This document shows positions 26,369 through 36,055 of a stretch of DNA of 64,000 bases, one piece after another. How positions within the stretch are numbered: the stretch's first letter is position 1; each line of letters opens with the position of its first letter. Made by a program: the position numbers and the translations under genes. The notes below the pieces were generated by a model, which did no database searches, was not told where the DNA came from, and worked only from the letters and a program-made list of their open reading frames with translations. The stretch comes from Mucilaginibacter oryzae (lineage in GTDB: Bacteria; Bacteroidota; Bacteroidia; Sphingobacteriales; Sphingobacteriaceae), in the NCBI RefSeq assembly GCF_003148845.1, contig NZ_QGHA01000001.1:620001-684000 (forward strand), written 5' to 3'.

Positions 26369-28228
26369 TTACCAACCCGGGTTTTGTCCGTCCCAGGTAC
26401 TGTTACCCAAATACCTTAAACTTACTTCGGTACTCGGGAACGGAACGTAATAATACCTGGCCGGGAAAACCCTTGTAACAAACGGCACGGTTGTCCATGT
26501 ACGTTTTAATTGTCCGCCAACGTTCCTGGCGGTGGTCTGGATCCCGTGCAGTACGGTATTCAGCACAGTTTTGGCTTTTAACCAGCGGTTCAGGTCGTTA
26601 TAGCGGTGGCCTTCGTAAGCAAACTCAATGGTCTCCTCGTTTTGTACCGCGTCCCTGAACTCTTCAATAGTGGCCGGTTGTTTATCGGGCATACCGGCTC
26701 TTTCCCTTATTTTGTTTAAGTAGTTAGCGGCTTCAGCGCTTGGGCCCTGGTATTCGTTCAGCGCCTCGGCATAGCCCAGGTAAAACTCGGCTAAACGGAA
26801 CACCGGCCATGCAAAGTGGTTATCGCTCATGTTATCCACACGGGCCACAAACTTGTAAGTTTCGGTAGCGTAACCATCAACACCGGCATCGCTTGATGCA
26901 AGGTTACCGTCGGTTGGGTAATCGCCTTTTTTGTAATAAGCCAGGATACCACGCTGCGCGCTGTAGTATTTACCATCGTAAGCAATGGTTTGGTAAAAAC
27001 GCGGGTCAAGCTTCCAATCGGCAACATCGGCGGGTAAATCGGCGCCGCTTGCAGGCATGGTCCATTTGGTACCGTCGCGTTTTTCGTATTGCTGTATAAA
27101 CTCGATTGGTACGTTGTTTTTAACGCCCCACTGTGCCAAACGCAGTTTCGAAGACAGGTACTGCCCCCAGGCCGAACCATCGCCCCAGCCGCCGCCCGCA
27201 CCCGGTACCTGGTTTGAGGTGTTTACCAAAATCAATTCCTGGTTAGCAAATACGTTCCAAACAGATTCATAATCACCAAGAGTGGCATAAGTTTCGCCGG
27301 TTGTTTCTGGATGACCTGTATTCAGTATGGAAACACCGCCAGCGGCGGCGTTGTCAATAACATCTTTAGCAGCCTTGGCAGCACGGTTCCAGCGTTCTTT
27401 GTCATAGCTGGCGTAAGCCAATACGGTATCGCGGCTATCATTAAACCTCGCTCCCGATACTTCACCTTTCATATTGGCTGGTGTGTTGTAAAGCGGGCTT
27501 GCGGCATATAGCAATATCCTTGCTTTTAATGCCAGTGCTGCCAGCTTGGTAGCACGGCCAAAATCTGCCGAAGGACGTGTGGCAGGCAACATAGATGCTG
27601 CCTGATCGCACCATTTTACCACACTATCAACCACCGATTGTACTGAACTGCGCGGAATGGCAATCTTTACAGTTCCATCAAGTGGTTTATTTACAATGGG
27701 AACACCACCGTAATACCTGAATAATTCATAATGCTGTAAGGCGCGGCAAAACAAAGCCTGGCCTTTGGTATCGGTTTTCCAGGCGTTATCGGCATCAATA
27801 ACCTTATCGATGTTTTTTAACACGAGGTTAGCCTGGCGAATGCCTTTGTAATGCCAGTAAAAGCCCGGGCCGGCATCCTGTCCAAAACCATAATCGCAGT
27901 TATTGTTGGCACTCATGTTGCCGGTTATGTATGAGCCTGTATTGATGGTATTTGAAGCCCAGTCATAAGCCGGGTGGATGATATAAAGCTGGTCTGTTAA
28001 TGCTTCGGGGCGGCAGCCATCATAAGTTTGCGGAAAATATCCTCTTACGCAAAGCATGTACATTTGCGCCACCGCGTATTGCGCCTGGTTCCGGGTATCA
28101 AAAATGGTATCAACCGTTACAGCACCCCCCTTAGGCTTTTCAAGAAAAGTTTTTTTACAGCTTGTTGAAAGCATACTGCCTATAAAACAAGCTACAAGCA
28201 GTATAATAATATTTGTTCTTTTCATCAT
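26369..28228 (-). CDS. SusD/RagB family lipoprotein (first pair)
   Basis: A 619-residue protein with a lipoprotein signal (LSTSC, Cys24 from the first Met; a second Met follows at once). Family segments are ALFCRALQHYELFRYYGGVP near 160, KLAALALKARILLYAASPLY near 230, FAYEGHRYNDLNRWLKAK near 540 and the final STWDGQNPGW. Partner of the STN-containing SusC 15 bp upstream. Confidence 0.93.
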   Translation of the reverse strand: MMKRTNIIILLVACFIGSMLSTSCKKTFLEKPKGGAVTVDTIFDTRNQAQYAVAQMYMLCVRGYFPQTYDGCRPEALTDQLYIIHPAYDWASNTINTGSYITGNMSANNNCDYGFGQDAGPGFYWHYKGIRQANLVLKNIDKVIDADNAWKTDTKGQALFCRALQHYELFRYYGGVPIVNKPLDGTVKIAIPRSSVQSVVDSVVKWCDQAASMLPATRPSADFGRATKLAALALKARILLYAASPLYNTPANMKGEVSGARFNDSRDTVLAYASYDKERWNRAAKAAKDVIDNAAAGGVSILNTGHPETTGETYATLGDYESVWNVFANQELILVNTSNQVPGAGGGWGDGSAWGQYLSSKLRLAQWGVKNNVPIEFIQQYEKRDGTKWTMPASGADLPADVADWKLDPRFYQTIAYDGKYYSAQRGILAYYKKGDYPTDGNLASSDAGVDGYATETYKFVARVDNMSDNHFAWPVFRLAEFYLGYAEALNEYQGPSAEAANYLNKIRERAGMPDKQPATIEEFRDAVQNEETIEFAYEGHRYNDLNRWLKAKTVLNTVLHGIQTTARNVGGQLKRTWTTVPFVTRVFPARYYYVPFPSTEVSLRYLGNSTWDGQNPGW

Positions 28229-28243
28229 TGCTATACTTTATGA

Positions 28244-31200
28244 TTAAAAATTAACATTAACGCCTACGTTGTAGGTACGGGTAAGCGGATAACCGATATA
28301 TCCAAGGTTTTCAGGATCGCCCCAGATTTTGTTTGGCGACCAGGTGTACAGGTTGTAACCGTTGATATAGAAACGGGCCGAACGTACACCTATCCTTTTT
28401 AAAAGTTCGGGTTTCAGGGTGTATCCTATTTCGGCGTTTTTCAACCTCACAAAAGCCGTACTTTTAAGGAAGAAGGTGTTATACGCGGCAGCCTGGTTAT
28501 AAGCTGCAATCGGGAAGTCAATACGCTCGCCGTTGTCATAACGCTCCTGGGTAAACCTGTTCAAATCCACATCAAACAATGATTGCTGCTTGTTGAAATG
28601 AAGCTCCTGCATAGCATATTTAGCCACGCCCGATTGGCCCTGGAACAAAGCCGAAAAATCAAACCCGTGTGTACTGAAACCAAATGAGATACCGTAGCTT
28701 AAAGTAGGCAGATCGGTTTTGCCCGAACGCATGTAATCTTTTTCGTTCACGATACCGTCGCCGTTCACGTCTTTCAGCCTAACCTCGCCCGGTTGTACCG
28801 GTGCGCCCGCGTAACCCAAATCTTTCTGGTAAACCGGATTGCCCGCAGCATTGGTATACGGCTTGCCGTTGTAGGTAGCCAGCACAGGCTGCGATAATAT
28901 CGGGTTGCCGTTAGCGTCGATGTTGTAAAGCTGCGACCATGAGGTATACAACCCATCAGCCTGCAGGTATGAACCCTGGTTGATAGGGCGACCGGTAGAA
29001 GCCTGGTACTCTAAGCCCGGCGCGATGGCCTCATCCCTGAAAAGGATTTTGTTGTGGTTGGTTGAGGCGTTACCTTTAACCCACCAGGTAAATTTACCCG
29101 GCGCGCTGGTATAGCTCAGTTCAATCTCATCGCCCCAGTTTTTAACCTCGCCCAGGTTGTATGGAGGTAGTGTTGCCTGTACGATGCCCGGGATAGTACC
29201 CTTGTACGACAGGATATTTTTACGGTGTTCGTTATAGTGATCGTAAGTAAGCGAAAGGCGCTCGTTAAACAGGTGGGTTTCCAAACCGATGTTTGATTTG
29301 GTAGCCGTTTCCCAGGTTACGTTAGGGTTACCCAATACGTTTTCCTGCGCACCCTGAATCCTGTTACGATCATTCAGTGTACCGAAGGTATAACCGCCGC
29401 CATTGTTATAGCCGTTTACATACTGCCAGGTATCGGGCAGGTACAGGTAACGGGCTCCGCCAATGTTATCATTACCTACCTTACCTAACGATCCGCGGAC
29501 TTTTAAGTAAGTGATGTAATCTGTTTTCGGGAAAAACGACTCGTTACTGGCAATCCATCCCAATGAATAGGCAGGCAGGAAACCAAAGCGCTTGCCTTCA
29601 GGAAAGTTTTCCGAACCATTGTAACCCATGTTGTACTCGGCCAGGTACCTGTCGGCATAGTTATAGGTTACCCTGCCCGATACACCCTCATAAGCATGCG
29701 GAAGATCGTACAGCAAGGTCGGGTCGTACTTCTTTTCGGCGTTAGCCAGGATCAAACCTGTAACGGTGTGTTTTTTACCGAAAACACGGTTATAGTTGAT
29801 AGAGGCCTCACCATATACTTTACGCCATTTGCCGGTATAAAAATCATTCCAGCGGGCAGGCGCTACATCGTTGGTTAACTGCACCAGGATCGGGTCAAGC
29901 TTGTTGCCGTTGGGGTTTTGGCGCAAACCGTAAAGTAAAGGGGTATATTTACCACCGGTACGGCTCTGGAAATAGCTATCATAAGCGCCACGCGCATTGA
30001 TAGACAGGCCCGGTGTGATATCATCCAGCTTATAAGTTAACCGGATGGCCGAGTTTAAGGTACTGTTGGTGGTAATGTTATAGTTATTACTGTTGGCGAT
30101 GGCATACAGCGGGTTTAACTGCTCGTTCTGGTTGGTGAACGGAACAACGAATTTGCCGTTAACCAAACCCGGCGAACCCAGCGGAGACGACCAAAGGATC
30201 CGTTTTTCCCAGGTATAACCATCGTTATCCATACCGTTAATGGTTACATATTGGGTTGATACATCTACCGATACACGGAAATCGCTGTTTACATCAAAAT
30301 CGAGGTTGGAGCGCAGGTTATAACGTTTCTTTTTAAACTGCATCTCTTCAGAAAACGGCATGTAATCGGTATTGAACAAACCGCCCTGCGACAGGTAACC
30401 TACCGATACGAAGTATTTAGTTGCTTTTGTACCGCCGGTAATGTTGGCATTTACCTGTGTTTGAGGGGCAAATTTGTTAAAGATCTGCTTTTTCCAGTCC
30501 TGGTCGGGGTGGCCGTACGGATCATAATAAGGGTTTGGCTGCCCGTTTAAAGTTGGAGTATGCGCGTTTTGGTAGTATTTCAGGTCTTCCGGCGAATAAT
30601 AAATAGTGGCGTCTTTGATCCAGTTGGCATCGCGCTTGGTAACAAAATCGCTCCAGGTTTTAACGTCGGCATCCCTTGAGTGCTGTATCCAGTAGTTTTC
30701 GTAACTCTGCTCGTTTAACAGGGTAGCATATTGAAACGAATTGACAAAGTTGGGCATGCTTGCGAACTGTGAAATAGCGGTTTGGAAGGTAGCGCTTACT
30801 TTAGGCGCCCCTTCTTTACCGCGTTTTGTAGTGATAAGGATAACACCGTTCGCGCCGCGCACACCGTAAACCGCTGTAGCCGAGGCGTCTTTTAAAATAC
30901 TGATCGATTCCACCTCGTTAGGGTCGATATCGTTATAACTGTCGCGGGCGATACCGTCAACCATGATCAGCGGAGCTGTCTGGCCGGTATAGGTACCCAC
31001 ACCACGCACATATAAGGTAGCGCCGTCTGATCCTGGTTTACCGCTGGTTTGTGTTACCGTTAAGCCCGATAACCTGCCAGCCAAAGCGTTACTTAAGTTA
31101 GCAACCGGCGACTGTACGAGGTCTTTTGTGCCGATAGAGGTGATAGCGCCGGTTACAGTTTCTCTCTTTTGAACACCGTAGGCCACTACCACAACTTCTG

Positions 31201-31816
31201 TTAAATCCTGCGGGGCGTCTTCCAGGGTTACATTTACATCGGCACGGCCGTTCAGGCCAACTTCTTTAGTTCTGAAGCCCACGAACGAGAAAACCAGCGT
31301 TGCGTTGGGTTCGGTTACAGTAATACTGAAATTACCGTTCAAATCAGAAACAGTACCCGTTGCAGCACCTTTTTGTTTAATGGTTACCCCCGGTAAAGGC
31401 AGGCCTTTACTATCAACTACCTTACCTGTAATTTTTTTAGGGGCGATGGTTTCCGCTTTTTTGCGGATCAGAATAGTTTTATTCTCAATGGTATAGGTTA
31501 ATGACTGGTTGCTTAAACACAGATCGAGCACCTGGTTTATGGTAGCGTTATTCAGATCGACAGTTACCGGTTTAGACAGCTTCAGGTCGTCTGAATTGTA
31601 CAGGAAATCATAGCTGGTTTGGTTCCTGATCTCTTCAAAAACTTCTTTTAAAGCTGTTTGTTTAACCTTCAGTGTAACTTTCTGTGCATAAGTTGCGGCA
31701 GATACCTGCAAAAAGGTAACTGTTAGCAAAATAAGAATTAGTTTCATAATAAGCACAGGTTTATATAGGCGCCCACGATGTTTGCCGCAAGTAAATGCAG
31801 TAAAATTTTTATACAT
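28244..31816 (-). CDS. SusC-type transducer TonB-dependent transporter with STN domain
   Basis: A 1190-residue protein: a long N-terminal leader with a signal helix (MKLILILLTVTFLQVSAATY, residues 24-43), then an STN domain (about 46-120, VFEEIRNQTSYDFLYNSDD), a CarboxypepD_reg-like domain (about 128-215), the plug (VRGVGTYTGQTAPLIMVDGI, SISILKDASATAVYGVRGAN) and the barrel ending NVGVNVNF. The STN domain is the periplasmic arm that contacts FecR, so this is the sensor-transporter of the operon. It lies 155 bp after fecR. Confidence 0.95.
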   Translation of the reverse strand: MYKNFTAFTCGKHRGRLYKPVLIMKLILILLTVTFLQVSAATYAQKVTLKVKQTALKEVFEEIRNQTSYDFLYNSDDLKLSKPVTVDLNNATINQVLDLCLSNQSLTYTIENKTILIRKKAETIAPKKITGKVVDSKGLPLPGVTIKQKGAATGTVSDLNGNFSITVTEPNATLVFSFVGFRTKEVGLNGRADVNVTLEDAPQDLTEVVVVAYGVQKRETVTGAITSIGTKDLVQSPVANLSNALAGRLSGLTVTQTSGKPGSDGATLYVRGVGTYTGQTAPLIMVDGIARDSYNDIDPNEVESISILKDASATAVYGVRGANGVILITTKRGKEGAPKVSATFQTAISQFASMPNFVNSFQYATLLNEQSYENYWIQHSRDADVKTWSDFVTKRDANWIKDATIYYSPEDLKYYQNAHTPTLNGQPNPYYDPYGHPDQDWKKQIFNKFAPQTQVNANITGGTKATKYFVSVGYLSQGGLFNTDYMPFSEEMQFKKKRYNLRSNLDFDVNSDFRVSVDVSTQYVTINGMDNDGYTWEKRILWSSPLGSPGLVNGKFVVPFTNQNEQLNPLYAIANSNNYNITTNSTLNSAIRLTYKLDDITPGLSINARGAYDSYFQSRTGGKYTPLLYGLRQNPNGNKLDPILVQLTNDVAPARWNDFYTGKWRKVYGEASINYNRVFGKKHTVTGLILANAEKKYDPTLLYDLPHAYEGVSGRVTYNYADRYLAEYNMGYNGSENFPEGKRFGFLPAYSLGWIASNESFFPKTDYITYLKVRGSLGKVGNDNIGGARYLYLPDTWQYVNGYNNGGGYTFGTLNDRNRIQGAQENVLGNPNVTWETATKSNIGLETHLFNERLSLTYDHYNEHRKNILSYKGTIPGIVQATLPPYNLGEVKNWGDEIELSYTSAPGKFTWWVKGNASTNHNKILFRDEAIAPGLEYQASTGRPINQGSYLQADGLYTSWSQLYNIDANGNPILSQPVLATYNGKPYTNAAGNPVYQKDLGYAGAPVQPGEVRLKDVNGDGIVNEKDYMRSGKTDLPTLSYGISFGFSTHGFDFSALFQGQSGVAKYAMQELHFNKQQSLFDVDLNRFTQERYDNGERIDFPIAAYNQAAAYNTFFLKSTAFVRLKNAEIGYTLKPELLKRIGVRSARFYINGYNLYTWSPNKIWGDPENLGYIGYPLTRTYNVGVNVNF

Positions 31817-31971
31817 TTGAATGTCAGTTTGTTAATAAGTGGTTGTAATCGCTGCAATTAGTTTTACTATCTGGCATTGCCATACGGCTTAAACCGGGGG
31901 CGGTCCGAAACGCTCCTGGTTTTTATTTTTATGCTGATAGATAATTGGTTGTGGAGATTGGGAAAGTAGAT

Positions 31972-33195
31972 TTATTGCATAACGGTGATCCTCCTTCCTG
32001 TAATTTTAAAATGCACTTTGCCTATTTGTTCCAGGTTTTTTAACAGATCGGCGATGCTTTTTGAGCGGGCAAAAGTGCCGCCAAAGCGCTGACCATCAAA
32101 ACTGGCTTTATATTCAATATCGGCATTGTACCAACGTGATACTTTTTTCATTATGGTAGCGATATCCTCATCGTCAAATACAAAATATCCGTTTTTCCAC
32201 GCTACTGCTGTGTTTGTATTTACCTTTGATACCGCAATCTTATCGGCACCATTGTCAACCACAGCCTGCTGACCCGGCTTTAACAACGCCTGTTTACCGT
32301 TTTTACTAACCTGTACCGAACCCTCAAGTAAAGTGGTGGTTATCGCGTTATCATCAGCATAGGCCGATACATCGAAATGCGTACCCAATACCCTGATCTG
32401 GGTATTGTTCATTTCTACATAAAAAGGCTTGTCTTTATTTTTGGCAACTTCAAAGTAAGCCTCCCCGGTTAATTTAACCCTGCGCTCGTTGCCGCTAAAC
32501 TCGGTTGGATAACTTAATGCCGATGATGAGTTTAACCATACCTGCGTACCATCGGGCAACACCACCTGGTACTGGCCGCCCGGCGGAATGGTTAGTGTAT
32601 TATACAAAACCGCGTTTACACCGGCATGGGCCGCGCCCGGCAGCGCATCGTAAACCAGTTTGCCATCACCTACTTTATTTACGCGGCTTTTGCCCGTACT
32701 GGCTAAAGCGCCGTTCCCGGCACTATCCAAAACAATGCTTTTACCTGTTGAAAGTGTTAAAATAGCTTTATTACTGCCCGGTAAAATTTTTGCGGGCTGC
32801 ATTACAGCCACTTCGTTGTGTACGGCGGCATTTTTATGTTTTTGAATAAAATAAAAACCAATTATACCGAAAACCAAAACAGCCGCTGCTATTTTAATCC
32901 ATGCGGCGTATAATTTAAACGCGTTTGCTTTTGCTGTAATTGGTAAAACTACGGCATCCTCCGCTTCTTCTGCCGGTTTGAACCTTTGATCTGCCTTTAT
33001 GCCTGCCAATACCTTCTGCGCCTGTATATTATCAAAAGCGGGTGCTTCTTCTAAATTCAAAACACGCTCATCAATGGCATCAAAAACATCCCCGGGGTTA
33101 TCGTTCAGGTAATTGAGCAGCTCGCGGCAATCATCAGTGCCGATAGTATCGTTAAAGTACTGTTCAAGTAAAATCCTGAGCCTTTCGTTGTTCAT
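31972..33195 (-). CDS. fecR: FecR family anti-sigma factor
   Basis: A 407-residue protein: an N-terminal cytoplasmic anti-sigma region (1-95), one transmembrane helix at about 97-117 (AAWIKIAAAVLVFGIIGFYF), a periplasmic FecR domain (LTIPPGGQYQVVLPDGTQVW, NERRVKLTGEAYFEVAKNKD, about 197-310) and a C-terminal DUF4974 domain (about 335-405). It passes the signal from the STN domain of the downstream SusC to the sigma factor at 34228-34809. The distance to that sigma gene (about 1 kb) is unusually large because a toxin-antitoxin pair lies between. Confidence 0.93.
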   Translation of the reverse strand: MNNERLRILLEQYFNDTIGTDDCRELLNYLNDNPGDVFDAIDERVLNLEEAPAFDNIQAQKVLAGIKADQRFKPAEEAEDAVVLPITAKANAFKLYAAWIKIAAAVLVFGIIGFYFIQKHKNAAVHNEVAVMQPAKILPGSNKAILTLSTGKSIVLDSAGNGALASTGKSRVNKVGDGKLVYDALPGAAHAGVNAVLYNTLTIPPGGQYQVVLPDGTQVWLNSSSALSYPTEFSGNERRVKLTGEAYFEVAKNKDKPFYVEMNNTQIRVLGTHFDVSAYADDNAITTTLLEGSVQVSKNGKQALLKPGQQAVVDNGADKIAVSKVNTNTAVAWKNGYFVFDDEDIATIMKKVSRWYNADIEYKASFDGQRFGGTFARSKSIADLLKNLEQIGKVHFKITGRRITVMQ

Positions 33196-33398
33196 ATTAT
33201 TGGTTTATATATCTTCCCCGGGAGGGGTGTTTGATGTATAGAACACGTGGGGAAGGCGATAGGACTACCCGGATGTAAAATATTTTTTAAGTTTCTGCGA
33301 ATAAGTACGGTCGTCCATATTTTTCTTTAATAAAAAGATCATTCCAAAAGAAAATATAGAACGTAACTTACCTTGGGGCCTGATCTTAGAATATTTGT

Positions 33399-33406
33399 TA
33401 TTTTTG
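33399..33406 (+). promoter_or_regulatory. -7 promoter element of the toxin-antitoxin pair
   Basis: TATTTTTG is an exact TAnnTTTG match, 20 bp before the antitoxin ATG at 33427, implying a very short leader. A CCTTGG at 33371-33376 is a poorly spaced possible -33 box. The rest of the 33196-33426 gap holds the fecR leader on the other strand. Confidence 0.45.
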
Positions 33407-33426
33407 TGATACAAGAAAATTCCTGA

Positions 33427-33666
33427 ATGACTGCAGCAAACAAAAATATTGTCGATACTTATGCCAGATTGTTTGAGGGACTGGATACGTTGACTAAGTT
33501 GGAGTTGATTGAACGCTTATCTAAATCCCTGAAAAAAGAAAAGGATTTGAAAGAAAGCGCGTTTTACAAATCATTTGGCGCTTTTGAAACAGAAAAGTCT
33601 GCCGAAGACTTAGTAAATGAGATTAAAGCCTCCAGAAAATTCCTCGAAAAAGAGCTTAAATTCTGA
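33427..33666 (+). CDS. Putative antitoxin of a VapBC-like pair
   Basis: A 79-residue, charged, helical protein (LEGLDTLTKLELIERLSKSL-type sequence). It is fused by a TGATG stop-start overlap to a PIN-domain toxin, the classical arrangement of a translationally coupled antitoxin-toxin pair. No ribbon-helix-helix or AbrB motif is obvious, so the DNA-binding type is unclear. It is coded opposite to the fecR and sigma genes on either side. Confidence 0.75.
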   Translation: MTAANKNIVDTYARLFEGLDTLTKLELIERLSKSLKKEKDLKESAFYKSFGAFETEKSAEDLVNEIKASRKFLEKELKF

Positions 33667-34079
33667 TGCAATACCTACTTGATACCAGCATATGTGTCTT
33701 CTTTTTGAGGGGTAAATTGGATTTGGCGACGATAATTCGCGAAAAAGGGCGCTCCAATTTTTTTGTTTCCGAAATAACAGTGATGGAATTACGATTTGGA
33801 GCCGAAAATAGTGGCAATTCCCTTAAAGCGCATAAAGCGGTAGACAATTTTGTTGCGGGGCTATCTATTATACCAATATTTGGCAGTATCAGACGCTACG
33901 CTAAAGAAAAAGTACGATTGAGAAAAATAGGTTTACCCATTAACGATGAATTTGATCTTTTGATAGGTGTTACTGCAACCGAAAACAATCTCATTCTCGT
34001 TACGGACAATGTAAAAGATTTTAACAGGATAGAGGGGATTGTTATTGAAAACTGGTACAATAGAAATTCAACAAATTAG
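33666..34079 (+). CDS. vapC: PIN-domain ribonuclease toxin (VapC-like)
   Basis: A 137-residue protein with the acidic PIN active-site set: Asp6 (YLLDTSI), Glu41 (VMELRFGAE), Asp97 (NDEFDLLIG) and Asp118 (NVKDFNRI). VapC toxins cut specific RNAs, often initiator tRNA or rRNA, when released from the antitoxin. Its ATG overlaps the antitoxin stop by one base. The pair is AT-richer than the flanking PUL genes and reads against them, so it looks inserted. Confidence 0.87.
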   Translation: MQYLLDTSICVFFLRGKLDLATIIREKGRSNFFVSEITVMELRFGAENSGNSLKAHKAVDNFVAGLSIIPIFGSIRRYAKEKVRLRKIGLPINDEFDLLIGVTATENNLILVTDNVKDFNRIEGIVIENWYNRNSTN

Positions 34080-34227
34080 GAATTATACTATTTTTAATAT
34101 TTAGCTCTTCCCCGTACTTACAACTTTCATTCCTATTTCATATTTGAAGTGTCCACGCAAAGGGCACATATTTGAGGTATTGTTAAAACTTTTGCGCAAT
34201 ACGGAGAAATACAATTAGAATCACTGC

Positions 34228-34809
34228 CTACCCTATCCCAAAAAACAAAGCGAGTAAAAATATCAGATCGGAATATTGCAGCTGCGATCTTAAGGTTTTA
34301 AGCGCCTCCACCATGTGGTTTTTAACGGTATTGGGCGAAATCTGCAACTGATCGGCAATTTCCTTGTGCGAAAGATGCTCAACACGGCTTAACCTGAAAA
34401 TGAGTTGCTGCTGGCGCGGCAGTTTATTGATGATCCGCTCGGTGAATTGTTCCAGGTCGCTCACCAGCATTTCCTCTTCGGTATTGTTATGAACTATAGC
34501 GATATGATTAACCAATTGATCGGCAAGCTCGCGCGACTGGCAGATTTGCCTCAACGAATTTAAAGATAAGCGTTTGGCAATTACATACAGGTAAAGCCAC
34601 AGATCCCCCTCCGTGTTGAGTTTATGGCGATTGGTCCATAAATTTATAAAGCATTCCTGCACAATCTCCTCGCTCTGCTGCCCGTTTTTTAAAAAGCGGT
34701 AAGCCAGCCGGTAAACTTTGCTGCTATAGGCTTCATAAATTGCATCGAAAGCAGCTTCGTCACCTGCTATCAATTGTTGGATATGATTGCTGTTAATACT
34801 CTTACCCAC
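34228..34809 (-). CDS. ECF sigma factor, FecI type
   Basis: A 193-residue protein with sigma region 2 (FDAIYEAYSSKVYRLAYRFL, EEIVQECFINLWTNR, about 18-62) and region 4 (LPRQQQLIFRLSRVEHLSHK, EIADQLQISPNTVKNHM, about 128-170). A hydrophobic C-terminal tail (LIFLLALFFGIG) is common in PUL-linked ECF factors of this lineage. Its partner FecR lies at 31972-33195. It should activate the SusC/SusD operon when the STN-SusC senses ligand. Confidence 0.93.
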   Translation of the reverse strand: MGKSINSNHIQQLIAGDEAAFDAIYEAYSSKVYRLAYRFLKNGQQSEEIVQECFINLWTNRHKLNTEGDLWLYLYVIAKRLSLNSLRQICQSRELADQLVNHIAIVHNNTEEEMLVSDLEQFTERIINKLPRQQQLIFRLSRVEHLSHKEIADQLQISPNTVKNHMVEALKTLRSQLQYSDLIFLLALFFGIG

Positions 34810-35134
34810 TTCAGTTTAATATAATTGGTGAGATAAAAGTAAAAAGTTAATTTAAATTAATGCATCAAAAACTTGATAATTGTTTGAAGTAGTACCGTTG
34901 TAGTGGTATTTTTTTAACAAAAACAGGTGATTTTATGCCTCATTTGCAGAAAAAAACGGTTAAGCAACAATTGATCGTTTTTTTTGAGGCGATGGCTGTT
35001 TATTGAAAAATTAAAACGGACAGCGGTGTATTTTCAATACACCCACCGCGCAAAACGTCTATCCTGTAAACAATTACTTTGCGTTTATGAAAAAAAAGGT
35101 TGCCGGTACCCTCTCTCAGTATGCCTATGCGTTA
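34810..35134. other. Intergenic region upstream of the sigma gene
   Basis: This 325-bp AT-rich gap holds the sigma-factor promoter region and no gene. The hairpin at 35023-35049 probably ends the next gene. Confidence 0.45.
35010..35049 (-). terminator. Probable terminator of the 35135-35605 gene
   Basis: Minus strand: GCGGTGGGTGTATT, loop GAA, AATACACCGC (arms 35036-35049 and 35023-35032, one 4-nt bulge), then GTCCGTTTTAATTTTT. Confidence 0.4.
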
Positions 35135-35605
35135 TTATGCAATGTACCCGTTAGCATCACTGAACTTTGAGCCAAGTTTTGTTTTTAAATAAGCCTCCAA
35201 TTGTGCCAATCCTCCGTTTTTAATAATATCCTGGAGACTAAGTGTATGCTTTTCATTTTTTACTTCGATAATTAATGATGGCACCTTTTTTACCGAAATA
35301 TAAATACAGTAACCACCAAGCAGCAGCGGTAAAACCGGCAACACGATTGATTCGATGTAGATTACCCGTTCGGCCGGGTCATTAAAGGTTCTGATTACCC
35401 CGATGATCTGAATCACGGCAAAACCGGTTAAAATTACGCCGACAACCAATGTTAATGTTACACGTTTTGTTTCTACCGCACGCGTAAAACGTGCATTATC
35501 AATATCAGTAAAGCTTATTGTTTTGTAATTGAACCTGTTGCGCAATAAATGCACTCCTTCAACCGACAGGGCAAAATCTTTGGCCCGGATATCATAGTTA
35601 CTCAT
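35135..35605 (-). CDS. Membrane protein of unknown function, two helices
   Basis: A 156-residue protein. An N-terminal strand-rich segment (VEGVHLLRNRFNYKTISFTD) precedes two transmembrane helices at about 50-72 and 84-104, and a soluble tail contains KVPSLIIEVKNEKHTLSLQD. This plan resembles small PH-like/DUF6232 membrane proteins, but the assignment is weak. It has no operon partners. Confidence 0.7.
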   Translation of the reverse strand: MSNYDIRAKDFALSVEGVHLLRNRFNYKTISFTDIDNARFTRAVETKRVTLTLVVGVILTGFAVIQIIGVIRTFNDPAERVIYIESIVLPVLPLLLGGYCIYISVKKVPSLIIEVKNEKHTLSLQDIIKNGGLAQLEAYLKTKLGSKFSDANGYIA

Positions 35606-35774
35606 TTGTTTTGAATGATAAGGTATAAATCAGTTAACAAATCTGGGATTTTAAATAAGTTAAATCGCGAATCAGACAATTTTTGATGAAATACTTCTGA
35701 ATTCTCACATATTGTTAAGCTTGGTTCGAACAACAAGATAAATCCAGGTATCATAAGTAAGCTAATAAAAAATA

Positions 35775-36026
35775 CTATCTGCCGGTCATAAACCCTATTG
35801 ATTTGGCTTCTTCCTTTTTAACGGCAAGTCCTTCTATAAAAAGCTGACCATCTTTTATTTTGTAGTTAAGTGAGCGTTCGTCAACCTCGTAACCATCTTC
35901 CTTAAAAACATCTTTAAGCTGTTTTAACACCTCCTTACGGTTAAAAACCGGGCTGGTACTGAGTAATTCGCTAACCGGGGCCAGGGTTATGCCATCTACT
36001 TTAAATGAAAATATTTTTGATTCCAT
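35775..36026 (-). CDS. Small conserved-looking protein of unknown function
   Basis: An 83-residue cytosolic protein, MESKIFSFKVDGITLAPVSE at the N-terminus, with mixed strand-helix pattern and no Cys or membrane segment. The family is not recognised. It starts 29 bp after the 55-residue gene on the same strand, suggesting a two-gene transcript. Confidence 0.65.
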   Translation of the reverse strand: MESKIFSFKVDGITLAPVSELLSTSPVFNRKEVLKQLKDVFKEDGYEVDERSLNYKIKDGQLFIEGLAVKKEEAKSIGFMTGR

Positions 36027-36055
36027 TGGCTAAAGATACGGATCAAAGGGCGGCT

